64,000 bases of DNA, taken from Kluyvera ascorbata_C. Its GTDB lineage: Bacteria > Pseudomonadota > Gammaproteobacteria > Enterobacterales > Enterobacteriaceae. Positions 1 to 7,467 of this stretch are shown here, one piece after another; position 1 is the first letter of the stretch, and every line of letters starts with the position of its first letter. Location of the stretch: contig NZ_JBIQOI010000001.1 in assembly GCF_044197065.1 (NCBI RefSeq), positions 310,001-374,000 of the forward strand, given 5' to 3'. The position numbers and the translations under genes were made by a program. The notes below the pieces were generated by a model. That model was not told the origin of the DNA. It saw only the letters and a program-made list of their open reading frames with translations, and did not search any database.

Positions 1-837
1 CTGTACGAACAGGTCATAGCATTCCTGTTTGCACTCTTCCGCAATCTCCGCCATTTCCGGGTCATCCGCGCCGCTGCGCAGCAGGTTCAGCATGTGCTGG
101 GTGCCGGTCAGGTGCAGCGCTTCATCGCGGGCGATCAGGCGAATAATTTTGGCGTTGCCTTCCATCAGTTCGCGCTCGGCGAAGGCGAAGGAGCAGGCGA
201 AGCTGACGTAAAAGCGAATGGCTTCCAGCGCGTTCACGCTCATCAGGCAGATATAAAGTTTCTTTTTCAGTTCGCGCAGGTTCACGGTCACGGTTTTGCC
301 GTTAACGGTGTGGGTACCTTCGCCCAGCAGGTGCCAGTAGCTGGTCATCTCGATCAGCTCGTCGTAATAGCTGGAGATGCCTTCGGCACGCTTCTGAATT
401 TGTTCGTTGGTGACGATGTCATCAAACACAATCGCCGGATCGTTGACGATGTTGCGGATGATGTGGGTGTAAGAGCGCGAGTGGATGGTTTCAGAGAACG
501 CCCACGTCTCAACCCAGGTTTCCAGTTCCGGAATGGAAATCAGCGGCAGCAGCGCGACGTTCGGGCTACGGCCCTGGATGGAGTCCAGCAGGGTTTGATA
601 CTTCAGGTTGCTGATGAAGATATGCTTTTCGTGTTCCGGCAGCGCCTGGTAGTCGATACGGTCGCGGGAAACGTCAACCTCTTCCGGACGCCAGAAGAAG
701 GAGAGCTGTTTTTCAATCAGCTTTTCGAAGATGTCATATTTCTGCTGGTCGTAGCGTGCCACGTTGACCGGCTGGCCAAAGAACATCGGCTCTTTGAGCT
801 GATCGTTTTTCGTCTGTGAAAAAGTGGTATATGCCAT
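1..837 (-). CDS. nrdB: Class Ia ribonucleotide reductase beta subunit (partial)
   Basis: Small, radical-bearing subunit that pairs with NrdA to reduce ribonucleoside diphosphates to deoxyribonucleotides in the cytoplasm. The start is the ATG complementary to 835-837, preceded by an AGGA ribosome site; the protein begins MAYTTFSQTKNDQLKEP, as in E. coli. The codon at 469-471 is the radical tyrosine (Tyr122 when the initiator Met is not counted). Only the first 279 codons of about 376 are visible, because the gene runs off the left edge; this is not a real truncation. It lies 149 bases downstream of nrdA on the same strand, as in the nrdAB operon. Assignment is essentially certain. Confidence 0.97.
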   Translation of the reverse strand, partial: MAYTTFSQTKNDQLKEPMFFGQPVNVARYDQQKYDIFEKLIEKQLSFFWRPEEVDVSRDRIDYQALPEHEKHIFISNLKYQTLLDSIQGRSPNVALLPLISIPELETWVETWAFSETIHSRSYTHIIRNIVNDPAIVFDDIVTNEQIQKRAEGISSYYDELIEMTSYWHLLGEGTHTVNGKTVTVNLRELKKKLYICLMSVNALEAIRFYVSFACSFAFAERELMEGNAKIIRLIARDEALHLTGTQHMLNLLRSGADDPEMAEIAEECKQECYDLFVQ

Positions 838-952
838 TGATGTCAATCCTGTCTGGAGAGTAATGCCGGATGGCGGTTACTTACCTGCTTACAATATCAT
901 CGCAAATAAATCCGTACACCGAATAAGGTTTTGGTCGCTACGGAAATCAAAG

Positions 953-978
953 GCCGGGTCAGCGTATCGCTGCCCGGC
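953..978. repeat. REP-like palindrome between nrdA and nrdB
   Basis: GCCGGGTCAGCG and CGCTGCCCGGC face each other across TAT, giving a strong stem with one bulge. A half-REP (GCCGGATGGCGG) lies nearby at about 864-875. Such elements inside an operon may stabilise the upstream nrdA message. This is a REP-type intergenic repeat by sequence; the effect is inferred. Confidence 0.65.
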
Positions 979-986
979 AATCGTTA

Positions 987-3272
987 TTAGATCTTACAAG
1001 CGCCGCTTTCGCAGCCGTCATCCTGAATGGAAGGGGCCAGATCGTCCTGCGCATCTTCCGCACCGTCACGGGTGTTCTGGTAGTACAGAGTCTTCACGCC
1101 AAATTTGTAGGCGGTGAGCAGGTCTTTCAGCAGCTGCTGCATCGGGACTTTGCCTGATGGGAAGCGCGTTGGGTCATAGTTGGTGTTGGCAGAGATCGAC
1201 TGGTCGATGAATTTCTGCATGATACCCACCAGTTGCAGGTAGCCGTCATTGTTTGGCATTTCCCACAGCAGTTCGTAGGCGTTGTGCAGGTGTTCATAGT
1301 CCGGCACTACCTGGCGCAGGATACCGTCTTTCGACGCTTTGATGCTCACGTAGCCGCGCGGCGGCTCGATGCCGTTGGTGGCGTTGGAGATCTGCGAAGA
1401 GGTCTCGGACGGCATCAGGGCAGAGAGCGTGGAGTTACGCAGGCCGTGGGTCTTGATGGACTCACGAAGTGCTTCCCAATCCAGATGCAGCGGCTCGTTA
1501 GTAATCGCATCCAGGTCTTTCTTATAGGTGTCGATCGGCAGAATGCCCTGCGAGTAGGTGGTTTCGTTGAACCACGGGCACGCGCCTTGCTCTTTTGCCA
1601 GCTCGTTGGAGGCTTTCAGCAGGTAGTACTGAATAGCTTCAAAGGTCTGATGCGTCAGATTGTTGGCGCTGCCGTCGGAGTAGCGCTTGCCGTTTTTCGC
1701 CAGCCAGTAAGCGTAGTTGATAACGCCAATACCCAGCGTACGACGGCCCATTGCGCCACGTTCAGCGGCTTTAATTGGGTAGTCCTGGTAGTCCAGCAGG
1801 GCATCGAGTGCGCGCACTGCCAGCACCGCCAGCTCTTCCAGCTCGTCCAGGCTGTTGATTGCACCCAGGTTGAACGCGGACAGCGTACACAGGGCGATTT
1901 CGCCGTTTTCGTCGTTCACATCGTCCAGCGGTTTGGTCGGCAGGGCGATTTCCAGGCACAGGTTAGACTGGCGCACTGGGGCAACAACCGGGTCAAACGG
2001 GCTGTGGGTGTTGCAGTGGTCAACGTTCTGAATGTAGATGCGGCCGGTAGAAGCACGTTCCTGCATCATCAGGGAGAACAGTTCAACCGCTTTCACGCGC
2101 TGTTTGCGGATGCTGTCGTCGTTCTCATATTTTGTGTACAGACGTTCGAACTCGTCCTGGTCGGCGAAGAACGCGTCGTACAGGCCTGGGACGTCGGACG
2201 GGCTGAACAGGGTGATGTCGCCGCCTTTCAGCAGACGGGTGTACATCAGCTTGTTGATCTGTACGCCGTAGTCCATGTGACGCACGCGGTTGCCTTCAAC
2301 GCCACGGTTGTTTTTCAGAACCAGCAGGCTTTCCACTTCCAGGTGCCACATTGGGTAGAACAGGGTGGCCGCACCGCCGCGCACGCCGCCCTGAGAGCAG
2401 GATTTAACCGCCGTCTGGAAGTGCTTGTAGAACGGAATACAGCCGGTGTGGAACGCTTCACCGCCGCGAATTGGGCTACCCAGCGCACGAATGCGGCCGG
2501 CGTTGATGCCGATACCGGCGCGCTGGGAAACGTATTTCACGATAGCGCTGGAGGTAGCGTTGATGGAATCCAGGCTGTCGCCGCACTCGATCAGTACGCA
2601 GGAGCTGAACTGACGCGTTGGGGTACGCACGCCGGACATAATCGGCGTAGGCAGAGAAATTTTGAACGTGGAAACCGCATCGTAGAAGCGCTTCACGTAG
2701 CTCAGACGGGTTTCACGCGGGTAGTTCGAGAACAGGCATGCAGCGACCAGAATATAGAGGAACTGGGCGCTCTCGTAGATTTCGCCGGTCACGCGGTTCT
2801 GGACCAGGTATTTCCCTTCCAGCTGCTTAACCGCCGCGTAGGAGAAGGTCATGTCACGGTCGTGAACAATGAACGAGTCCATCTGCTTGAACTCTTCTTC
2901 CGTATAGTCTTCCAGCAGATGATTGTCGTATTTACCCAGGTTAACCATGTGTTTGACATGGTCGAGCAGGACCGGTGGCTCAAACTGACCGTAGGCTTTT
3001 TTGCGCAGGTGGAACACCGCCAGGCGCGCGGCCAGATACTGGTAGTCTGGTGCTTCGCTGGAGATCAGGTCTGCGGCTGCTTTGATAATGGTTTCATGAA
3101 TGTCGGACGTTTTAATCCCGTCGTAGAACTGGATGTGTGAACGCAGTTCGACCTGAGAAATCGAAACGTTGTGCAGCCCTTCGGCGGCCCAATCCAGCAC
3201 GCGATGAATTTTGTCGAGGTTAATGCGTTCTGTGCGGCCGTCACGCTTAGTCACCAGCAGACTCTGATTCAT
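987..3272 (-). CDS. nrdA: Class Ia ribonucleotide reductase alpha subunit
   Basis: Large catalytic subunit of the aerobic ribonucleotide reductase, carrying the substrate site and the allosteric ATP-cone. The 761 residues equal the E. coli length and the sequence is almost identical throughout. The ATP-cone occupies about the first 95 residues, and the C-terminal CESGAC pair that is re-reduced by thioredoxin or glutaredoxin is present. A longer reading frame extends 22 codons upstream to 3338, but MNQSLLVTKRDG at 3272 matches the family start. It is first in the nrdAB operon; DnaA and NrdR boxes lie just upstream. No anomalies were seen. Confidence 0.98.
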   Translation of the reverse strand: MNQSLLVTKRDGRTERINLDKIHRVLDWAAEGLHNVSISQVELRSHIQFYDGIKTSDIHETIIKAAADLISSEAPDYQYLAARLAVFHLRKKAYGQFEPPVLLDHVKHMVNLGKYDNHLLEDYTEEEFKQMDSFIVHDRDMTFSYAAVKQLEGKYLVQNRVTGEIYESAQFLYILVAACLFSNYPRETRLSYVKRFYDAVSTFKISLPTPIMSGVRTPTRQFSSCVLIECGDSLDSINATSSAIVKYVSQRAGIGINAGRIRALGSPIRGGEAFHTGCIPFYKHFQTAVKSCSQGGVRGGAATLFYPMWHLEVESLLVLKNNRGVEGNRVRHMDYGVQINKLMYTRLLKGGDITLFSPSDVPGLYDAFFADQDEFERLYTKYENDDSIRKQRVKAVELFSLMMQERASTGRIYIQNVDHCNTHSPFDPVVAPVRQSNLCLEIALPTKPLDDVNDENGEIALCTLSAFNLGAINSLDELEELAVLAVRALDALLDYQDYPIKAAERGAMGRRTLGIGVINYAYWLAKNGKRYSDGSANNLTHQTFEAIQYYLLKASNELAKEQGACPWFNETTYSQGILPIDTYKKDLDAITNEPLHLDWEALRESIKTHGLRNSTLSALMPSETSSQISNATNGIEPPRGYVSIKASKDGILRQVVPDYEHLHNAYELLWEMPNNDGYLQLVGIMQKFIDQSISANTNYDPTRFPSGKVPMQQLLKDLLTAYKFGVKTLYYQNTRDGAEDAQDDLAPSIQDDGCESGACKI

Positions 3273-3313
3273 GTGATTTTTACCTGTCCGTGAAAAGGAA
3301 AATATCCCCTGAT

Positions 3314-3351
3314 TTATCCACAATTGCCGTTGTAGCAAAACCTGTGGATAA
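3314..3351. promoter_or_regulatory. Two inverted DnaA boxes in the nrdA promoter region
   Basis: A perfect TTATCCACA lies at 3314-3322 and its complement TGTGGATAA at 3343-3351. Paired DnaA boxes upstream of nrdA are known in E. coli and couple dNTP supply to replication initiation. The match is visible directly; binding is inferred from the family. Confidence 0.85.
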
Positions 3352-3399
3352 ATACTACATGTAGGGGTTCGTTGATTAATTAAACGCTATATGGTGAGT
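3352..3399. promoter_or_regulatory. Probable pair of NrdR boxes
   Basis: Two 16-base sites, starting at 3352 (ATACTACATGTAGGGG) and 3384 (ACGCTATATGGTGAGT), match the NrdR consensus ACACWATATATWGTGT at about 11 and 12 positions. They start 32 bases apart, about three helical turns, which is the spacing typical of NrdR box pairs. NrdR is the ATP/dATP-sensing repressor of ribonucleotide reductase operons. The repressor gene itself is not in the window. Confidence 0.7.
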
Positions 3400-3636
3400 A
3401 TTCTAGTCTGGATTCTTTTGAGCACAAGGGTTGATTTTGGCGTTAACTTGAGGTTGATAAAGCGTAAAAAAGGCTAAGTCCACGGCGCATAAGGGCTGGC
3501 GGGAATGTCAATAATTTGCAAAAAAAAATGAAAATTTGATCGAGTGCTGATTTCTTCGTCGAAGGGGGAAATTGCGCAATATGATGTAGCGCAATTTTGC
3601 AGTAAACGCCTCCCATGATTGGTAGGGGACGCGTAG

Positions 3637-3701
3637 GCCTGATAAGCGCAGCGCCATCAGGCATTGGCGATGGGTGCCGGATAGCGCTGCGCTTATCCGG
3701 C
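3637..3701. repeat. REP pair (BIME) between nrdA and ubiG
   Basis: Two classical REP palindromes lie close together. One reads GCCTGATAAGCG...GCCATCAGGC at 3637-3662 and the other GCCGGATAGC...TTATCCGGC at 3676-3701. A further partial unit (GCGCCATCAGGCC) abuts the ubiG stop. The gap between nrdA and ubiG (3273-3736) otherwise holds only the nrdA control region. Confidence 0.85.
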
Positions 3702-3736
3702 CTACCATAGAGCGCCATCAGGCCATGAGCGCAGAT

Positions 3737-4465
3737 TTATTCGCTTTTGGCGGTGGTGTGCAGCATATAGTTAACGTCGACGCCCGGCGCCAGCTTGAAG
3801 CTGTTGGTGATCGGGTTGTAGTGCAGGCCAATCATATGGCGCTCTTTCAATACGGTCTGATCAACCCAGCTCAGCAGCTCGGCCGGTTTGATGAATTTCT
3901 TAATGTCGTGGGTGCCTTTTGGCACCATGCGCAGAATGTATTCCGCGCCAACCACCGCCATCAGCCAGGATTTGCCGTTGCGGTTGAGTGTGGAGAAGAA
4001 GACCTGGCCGCCGGGTTTCACCAACTGGGCGCAGGCTTTCACTACCGACTGCGGGTCCGGCACGTGTTCCAGCATCTCCATGCAGGTCACCACGTCATAC
4101 TGCCCGGTGTGCTTCGCCGCGTGTTCTTCTACCGTTTCCTGAACGTAATCGACGGGAATACCGGTTTCTAATGCGTGCAGCTTTGCCACCTGCAACGGCT
4201 CGAAGCCCATATCCAGACCGGTGACCGTCGCGCCTTCACGCGCCATGCTTTCGGCCAGAATGCCGCCGCCACAGCCGACATCCAGTACCTTTTTGCCAAA
4301 CAGGCCGCCGGAACGTTCGGCGATGTAGCCCAGGCGCAGTGGGTTAATGCGGTGCAGAGGCTTAAATTCCCCTTCCAGATCCCACCAACGTGACGCGACC
4401 GCCTCGAATTTGGCGATCTCTTCGTGGTCTACGTTGTGCGCTACCGCAGCTTTTTCGGCATTCAT
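3737..4465 (-). CDS. ubiG: Bifunctional ubiquinone O-methyltransferase
   Basis: SAM-dependent methyltransferase that performs both O-methylation steps of ubiquinone synthesis, on the polyprenyl-catechol and on demethylubiquinone. It has 242 residues against about 240 in E. coli. The SAM-binding motif VLDVGCGGG is at residues 60-68, and the family start MNAEK is kept with an AAGGAG site upstream. It is divergent from gyrA, from which it is separated by about 160 bases, and is transcribed alone. Only the N-terminal few residues and the C-terminal tail differ noticeably from E. coli. Confidence 0.97.
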   Translation of the reverse strand: MNAEKAAVAHNVDHEEIAKFEAVASRWWDLEGEFKPLHRINPLRLGYIAERSGGLFGKKVLDVGCGGGILAESMAREGATVTGLDMGFEPLQVAKLHALETGIPVDYVQETVEEHAAKHTGQYDVVTCMEMLEHVPDPQSVVKACAQLVKPGGQVFFSTLNRNGKSWLMAVVGAEYILRMVPKGTHDIKKFIKPAELLSWVDQTVLKERHMIGLHYNPITNSFKLAPGVDVNYMLHTTAKSE

Positions 4466-4550
4466 GGCTGTTCCTGCTCCTTATTTCGTTATTGAGAGCG
4501 AGTATATCAGTACCACGGCGTGAATAAAGCGTTCGGCGGGTGCTAATGGG

Positions 4551-4581
4551 TTTACCTGTCTTTACGCTAATGTGTTATAAT
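4551..4581 (+). promoter_or_regulatory. Likely gyrA promoter
   Basis: A perfect -10 hexamer TATAAT lies at 4576-4581, 45 bases before the gyrA start. A weak -35 (TTTACC, 4551-4556) sits 19 bases further upstream. A good -10 with poor -35 spacing fits the relaxation-stimulated gyrA promoter known in E. coli. The assignment rests on position and the -10 match. Confidence 0.65.
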
Positions 4582-4626
4582 TTGCGACCTTTGAATCCGG
4601 GAATACAGTAGAGGGATAGCGGTTAG

Positions 4627-7263
4627 ATGAGCGACCTTGCGAGAGAAATTACACCGGTCAACATTGAGGAAGAGCTTAAGAACTCTTATCTGGATTATGC
4701 GATGTCGGTCATTGTTGGCCGTGCGCTGCCGGATGTCCGAGATGGCCTGAAGCCGGTACACCGTCGCGTACTTTACGCCATGAACGTATTGGGCAATGAC
4801 TGGAACAAAGCCTATAAAAAATCAGCCCGTGTCGTGGGTGACGTGATCGGTAAATATCACCCGCATGGTGATACTGCCGTCTATGACACTATCGTCCGTA
4901 TGGCACAGCCATTCTCACTGCGATACATGCTGGTAGATGGTCAAGGTAACTTCGGTTCTGTCGATGGCGACTCCGCCGCAGCGATGCGTTATACGGAAAT
5001 CCGTATGTCGAAAATCGCCCATGAGCTGATGGCCGATCTGGAAAAAGAGACGGTGGACTTCGTCGATAACTACGACGGCACCGAACGTATTCCAGATGTC
5101 ATGCCGACTAAAATTCCTAACCTGCTGGTTAACGGTGCCTCTGGTATCGCCGTAGGTATGGCCACCAACATTCCACCGCACAACCTGACGGAAGTGATCA
5201 ACGGCTGTCTGGCGTATGTCGACAACGAAGACATCACCATCGAAGGTTTGATGGAACACATCCCAGGCCCGGATTTCCCGACTGCCGCCATCATTAACGG
5301 CCGCCGCGGGATTGAAGAAGCCTATCGTACCGGTCGTGGCAAAGTGTACATTCGCGCCCGCGCGGAAGTCGAAGCCGACGCTAAAACCGGTCGTGAAACC
5401 ATCATCGTGCACGAAATTCCGTATCAGGTGAACAAAGCGCGCCTGATCGAGAAAATCGCCGAGCTGGTAAAAGATAAACGCGTTGAAGGTATCAGCGCGC
5501 TGCGTGACGAGTCTGATAAAGACGGTATGCGCATCGTGATTGAAGTGAAACGCGACGCGGTCGGGGAAGTGGTGCTGAACAACCTCTACTCCCAGACCCA
5601 GCTGCAGGTTTCCTTCGGTATCAACATGGTTGCACTGCACCATGGTCAGCCGAAGATCATGAACCTGAAAGAAATTATTGCTGCGTTCGTGCGTCACCGC
5701 CGTGAAGTGGTGACTCGCCGTACCATTTTCGAACTGCGTAAAGCGCGCGATCGCGCGCACATCCTGGAAGCGCTGGCTGTTGCGCTGGCTAACATCGACC
5801 CGATCATTGAACTGATCCGTCGCGCACCAACCCCGGCTGAAGCGAAAGCAGGCCTGGTGGCGCAGTCGTGGGAACTGGGCAACGTTTCCGCGATGCTGGA
5901 ACGTGCGGGTGATGACGCGGCGCGTCCAGAGTGGCTGGAACCTGAGTTTGGCGTTCGTGACGGTAAATACTACCTGACCGAACAGCAGGCGCAGGCGATT
6001 CTGGATCTGCGTCTGCAGAAACTGACCGGCCTTGAGCATGAAAAACTGCTCGACGAGTACAAAGAGCTGCTGGAACAGATTGCTGAACTGCTGCGCATTC
6101 TGGGCAGCGCCGAGCGTCTGATGGAAGTGATCCGCGAAGAGCTGGAGCTGGTTCGTGAACAGTTCGGCGACGAACGTCGTACTGAAATCACCGCCAACAG
6201 CGCCGATATTAATATCGAAGATCTGATAAGCCAGGAAGATGTTGTCGTCACGCTGTCTCACCAGGGTTACGTCAAATATCAGCCGCTTACCGATTACGAA
6301 GCTCAGCGTCGTGGCGGTAAAGGCAAGTCAGCTGCACGTATTAAAGAAGAAGACTTTATCGACCGCCTGCTGGTGGCCAACACCCACGACACGATCCTCT
6401 GCTTCTCCAGCCGCGGTCGTCTGTACTGGATGAAGGTCTATCAGTTGCCGGAAGCAAGCCGCGGCGCGCGTGGCCGTCCGATCGTCAACCTGCTGCCGCT
6501 GGAAGCGAACGAACGTATCACCGCCATCCTGCCGGTACGCGAGTACGAAGAGGGCGTGAACGTCTTTATGGCGACCGCCAGCGGTACGGTGAAGAAAACG
6601 GCGCTGACCGAGTTCAGCCGCCCACGTTCTGCCGGTATTATCGCGGTGAACCTGAACGAAGGCGACGAACTGATTGGCGTTGACCTGACCTCCGGTTCCG
6701 ATGAAGTCATGCTGTTCTCTGCTGCCGGTAAAGTGGTGCGCTTTAAAGAAGATGCCGTTCGTGCCATGGGTCGTACTGCGACCGGCGTACGCGGTATCAA
6801 GCTCGCGGAAAAAGACAGCGTGGTATCGCTGATTGTTCCACGTGGCGAAGGCGCTATCCTGACCGTCACCCAGAACGGTTACGGTAAACGTACCGCTGCT
6901 GAAGAGTATCCGACCAAGTCGCGTGCGACGCAGGGCGTTATCTCTATCAAAGTCACCGAGCGTAACGGCTCCGTGGTGGGCGCGGTACAGGTCGACGACT
7001 GCGACCAGATCATGATGATCACCGATGCTGGTACGCTGGTGCGTACTCGCGTGTCGGAAGTCAGCGTGGTAGGGCGTAACACTCAGGGCGTTATCCTCAT
7101 CCGTACTGCGGAAGACGAAAACGTGGTGGGTCTGCAGCGCGTGGCCGAGCCGGTTGATGACGAAGAGCTGGACGCTATCGACGGTAGCGTGGCGGAAGGC
7201 GACGACGATATCGCGCCGGAAACCGACAGCGATGACGACGTAGCGGACGATGCCGACGAGTAA
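4627..7263 (+). CDS. gyrA: DNA gyrase subunit A
   Basis: Breaking-rejoining subunit of DNA gyrase, which introduces negative supercoils together with GyrB. It has 878 residues (875 in E. coli). The catalytic pair is Arg121-Tyr122, the GyrA-box QRRGGKG lies in the C-terminal beta-pinwheel, and an acidic tail of Asp/Glu runs closes the protein. Within the quinolone-resistance region residue 83 is Thr (ACT at 4873-4875) and residue 87 is Asp. E. coli has Ser83, but Thr83 is reported as the normal residue in several other enteric species. The gene is monocistronic and ends in an intrinsic terminator. Confidence 0.99.
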   Translation: MSDLAREITPVNIEEELKNSYLDYAMSVIVGRALPDVRDGLKPVHRRVLYAMNVLGNDWNKAYKKSARVVGDVIGKYHPHGDTAVYDTIVRMAQPFSLRYMLVDGQGNFGSVDGDSAAAMRYTEIRMSKIAHELMADLEKETVDFVDNYDGTERIPDVMPTKIPNLLVNGASGIAVGMATNIPPHNLTEVINGCLAYVDNEDITIEGLMEHIPGPDFPTAAIINGRRGIEEAYRTGRGKVYIRARAEVEADAKTGRETIIVHEIPYQVNKARLIEKIAELVKDKRVEGISALRDESDKDGMRIVIEVKRDAVGEVVLNNLYSQTQLQVSFGINMVALHHGQPKIMNLKEIIAAFVRHRREVVTRRTIFELRKARDRAHILEALAVALANIDPIIELIRRAPTPAEAKAGLVAQSWELGNVSAMLERAGDDAARPEWLEPEFGVRDGKYYLTEQQAQAILDLRLQKLTGLEHEKLLDEYKELLEQIAELLRILGSAERLMEVIREELELVREQFGDERRTEITANSADINIEDLISQEDVVVTLSHQGYVKYQPLTDYEAQRRGGKGKSAARIKEEDFIDRLLVANTHDTILCFSSRGRLYWMKVYQLPEASRGARGRPIVNLLPLEANERITAILPVREYEEGVNVFMATASGTVKKTALTEFSRPRSAGIIAVNLNEGDELIGVDLTSGSDEVMLFSAAGKVVRFKEDAVRAMGRTATGVRGIKLAEKDSVVSLIVPRGEGAILTVTQNGYGKRTAAEEYPTKSRATQGVISIKVTERNGSVVGAVQVDDCDQIMMITDAGTLVRTRVSEVSVVGRNTQGVILIRTAEDENVVGLQRVAEPVDDEELDAIDGSVAEGDDDIAPETDSDDDVADDADE

Positions 7264-7285
7264 TCGTTGAGCAACGCTGTAAGAA

Positions 7286-7310
7286 GGGTCGGTGAAAACC
7301 GGCCCTTTTT
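7286..7310 (+). terminator. gyrA intrinsic terminator
   Basis: GGGTCGGT and ACCGGCCC form an 8-base-pair stem (one G-T pair) around GAAA, followed by a run of T, 23 bases after the gyrA stop. Confidence 0.9.
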
Positions 7311-7325
7311 TATGTTCGTAGCATT

Positions 7326-7355
7326 CCCGGCGTCGCTGCGCTCGGCCGGGCTACC
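7326..7355. repeat. REP-like palindrome, GGTAGCCCGG family
   Basis: Read on the minus strand this is GGTAGCCCGGCCGAGCGCAG followed by a CGCCGGG arm. Very similar units occur at 10323-10353 and 25231-25263 (plus strand), so this is a dispersed repeat family distinct from the standard E. coli REP. Confidence 0.7.
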
Positions 7356-7467
7356 GATTTTTCCCGGTGCCATGCCGCGGGTTAATCTACTCTCTGATTG
7401 CGGCTAACGGCTTTTCCCGCTACCTTAACCACATCCTGTTGACCCTCAACGGCGGAGTTTCGCCACT

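Noticed and set aside
1..837. Truncated nrdB as a pseudogene
   Set aside because: The frame is intact to the window edge, so the missing C-terminus is an artefact of where the window begins.
1233..3140. A 635-residue open frame antisense to nrdA, and similar long frames opposite gyrA (4915-6261) and yejA (46801-47652)
   Set aside because: They mirror the codon structure of certain genes, have compositions rich in Gln, Val and His typical of reverse-strand shadows, and show no ribosome site or known domain.
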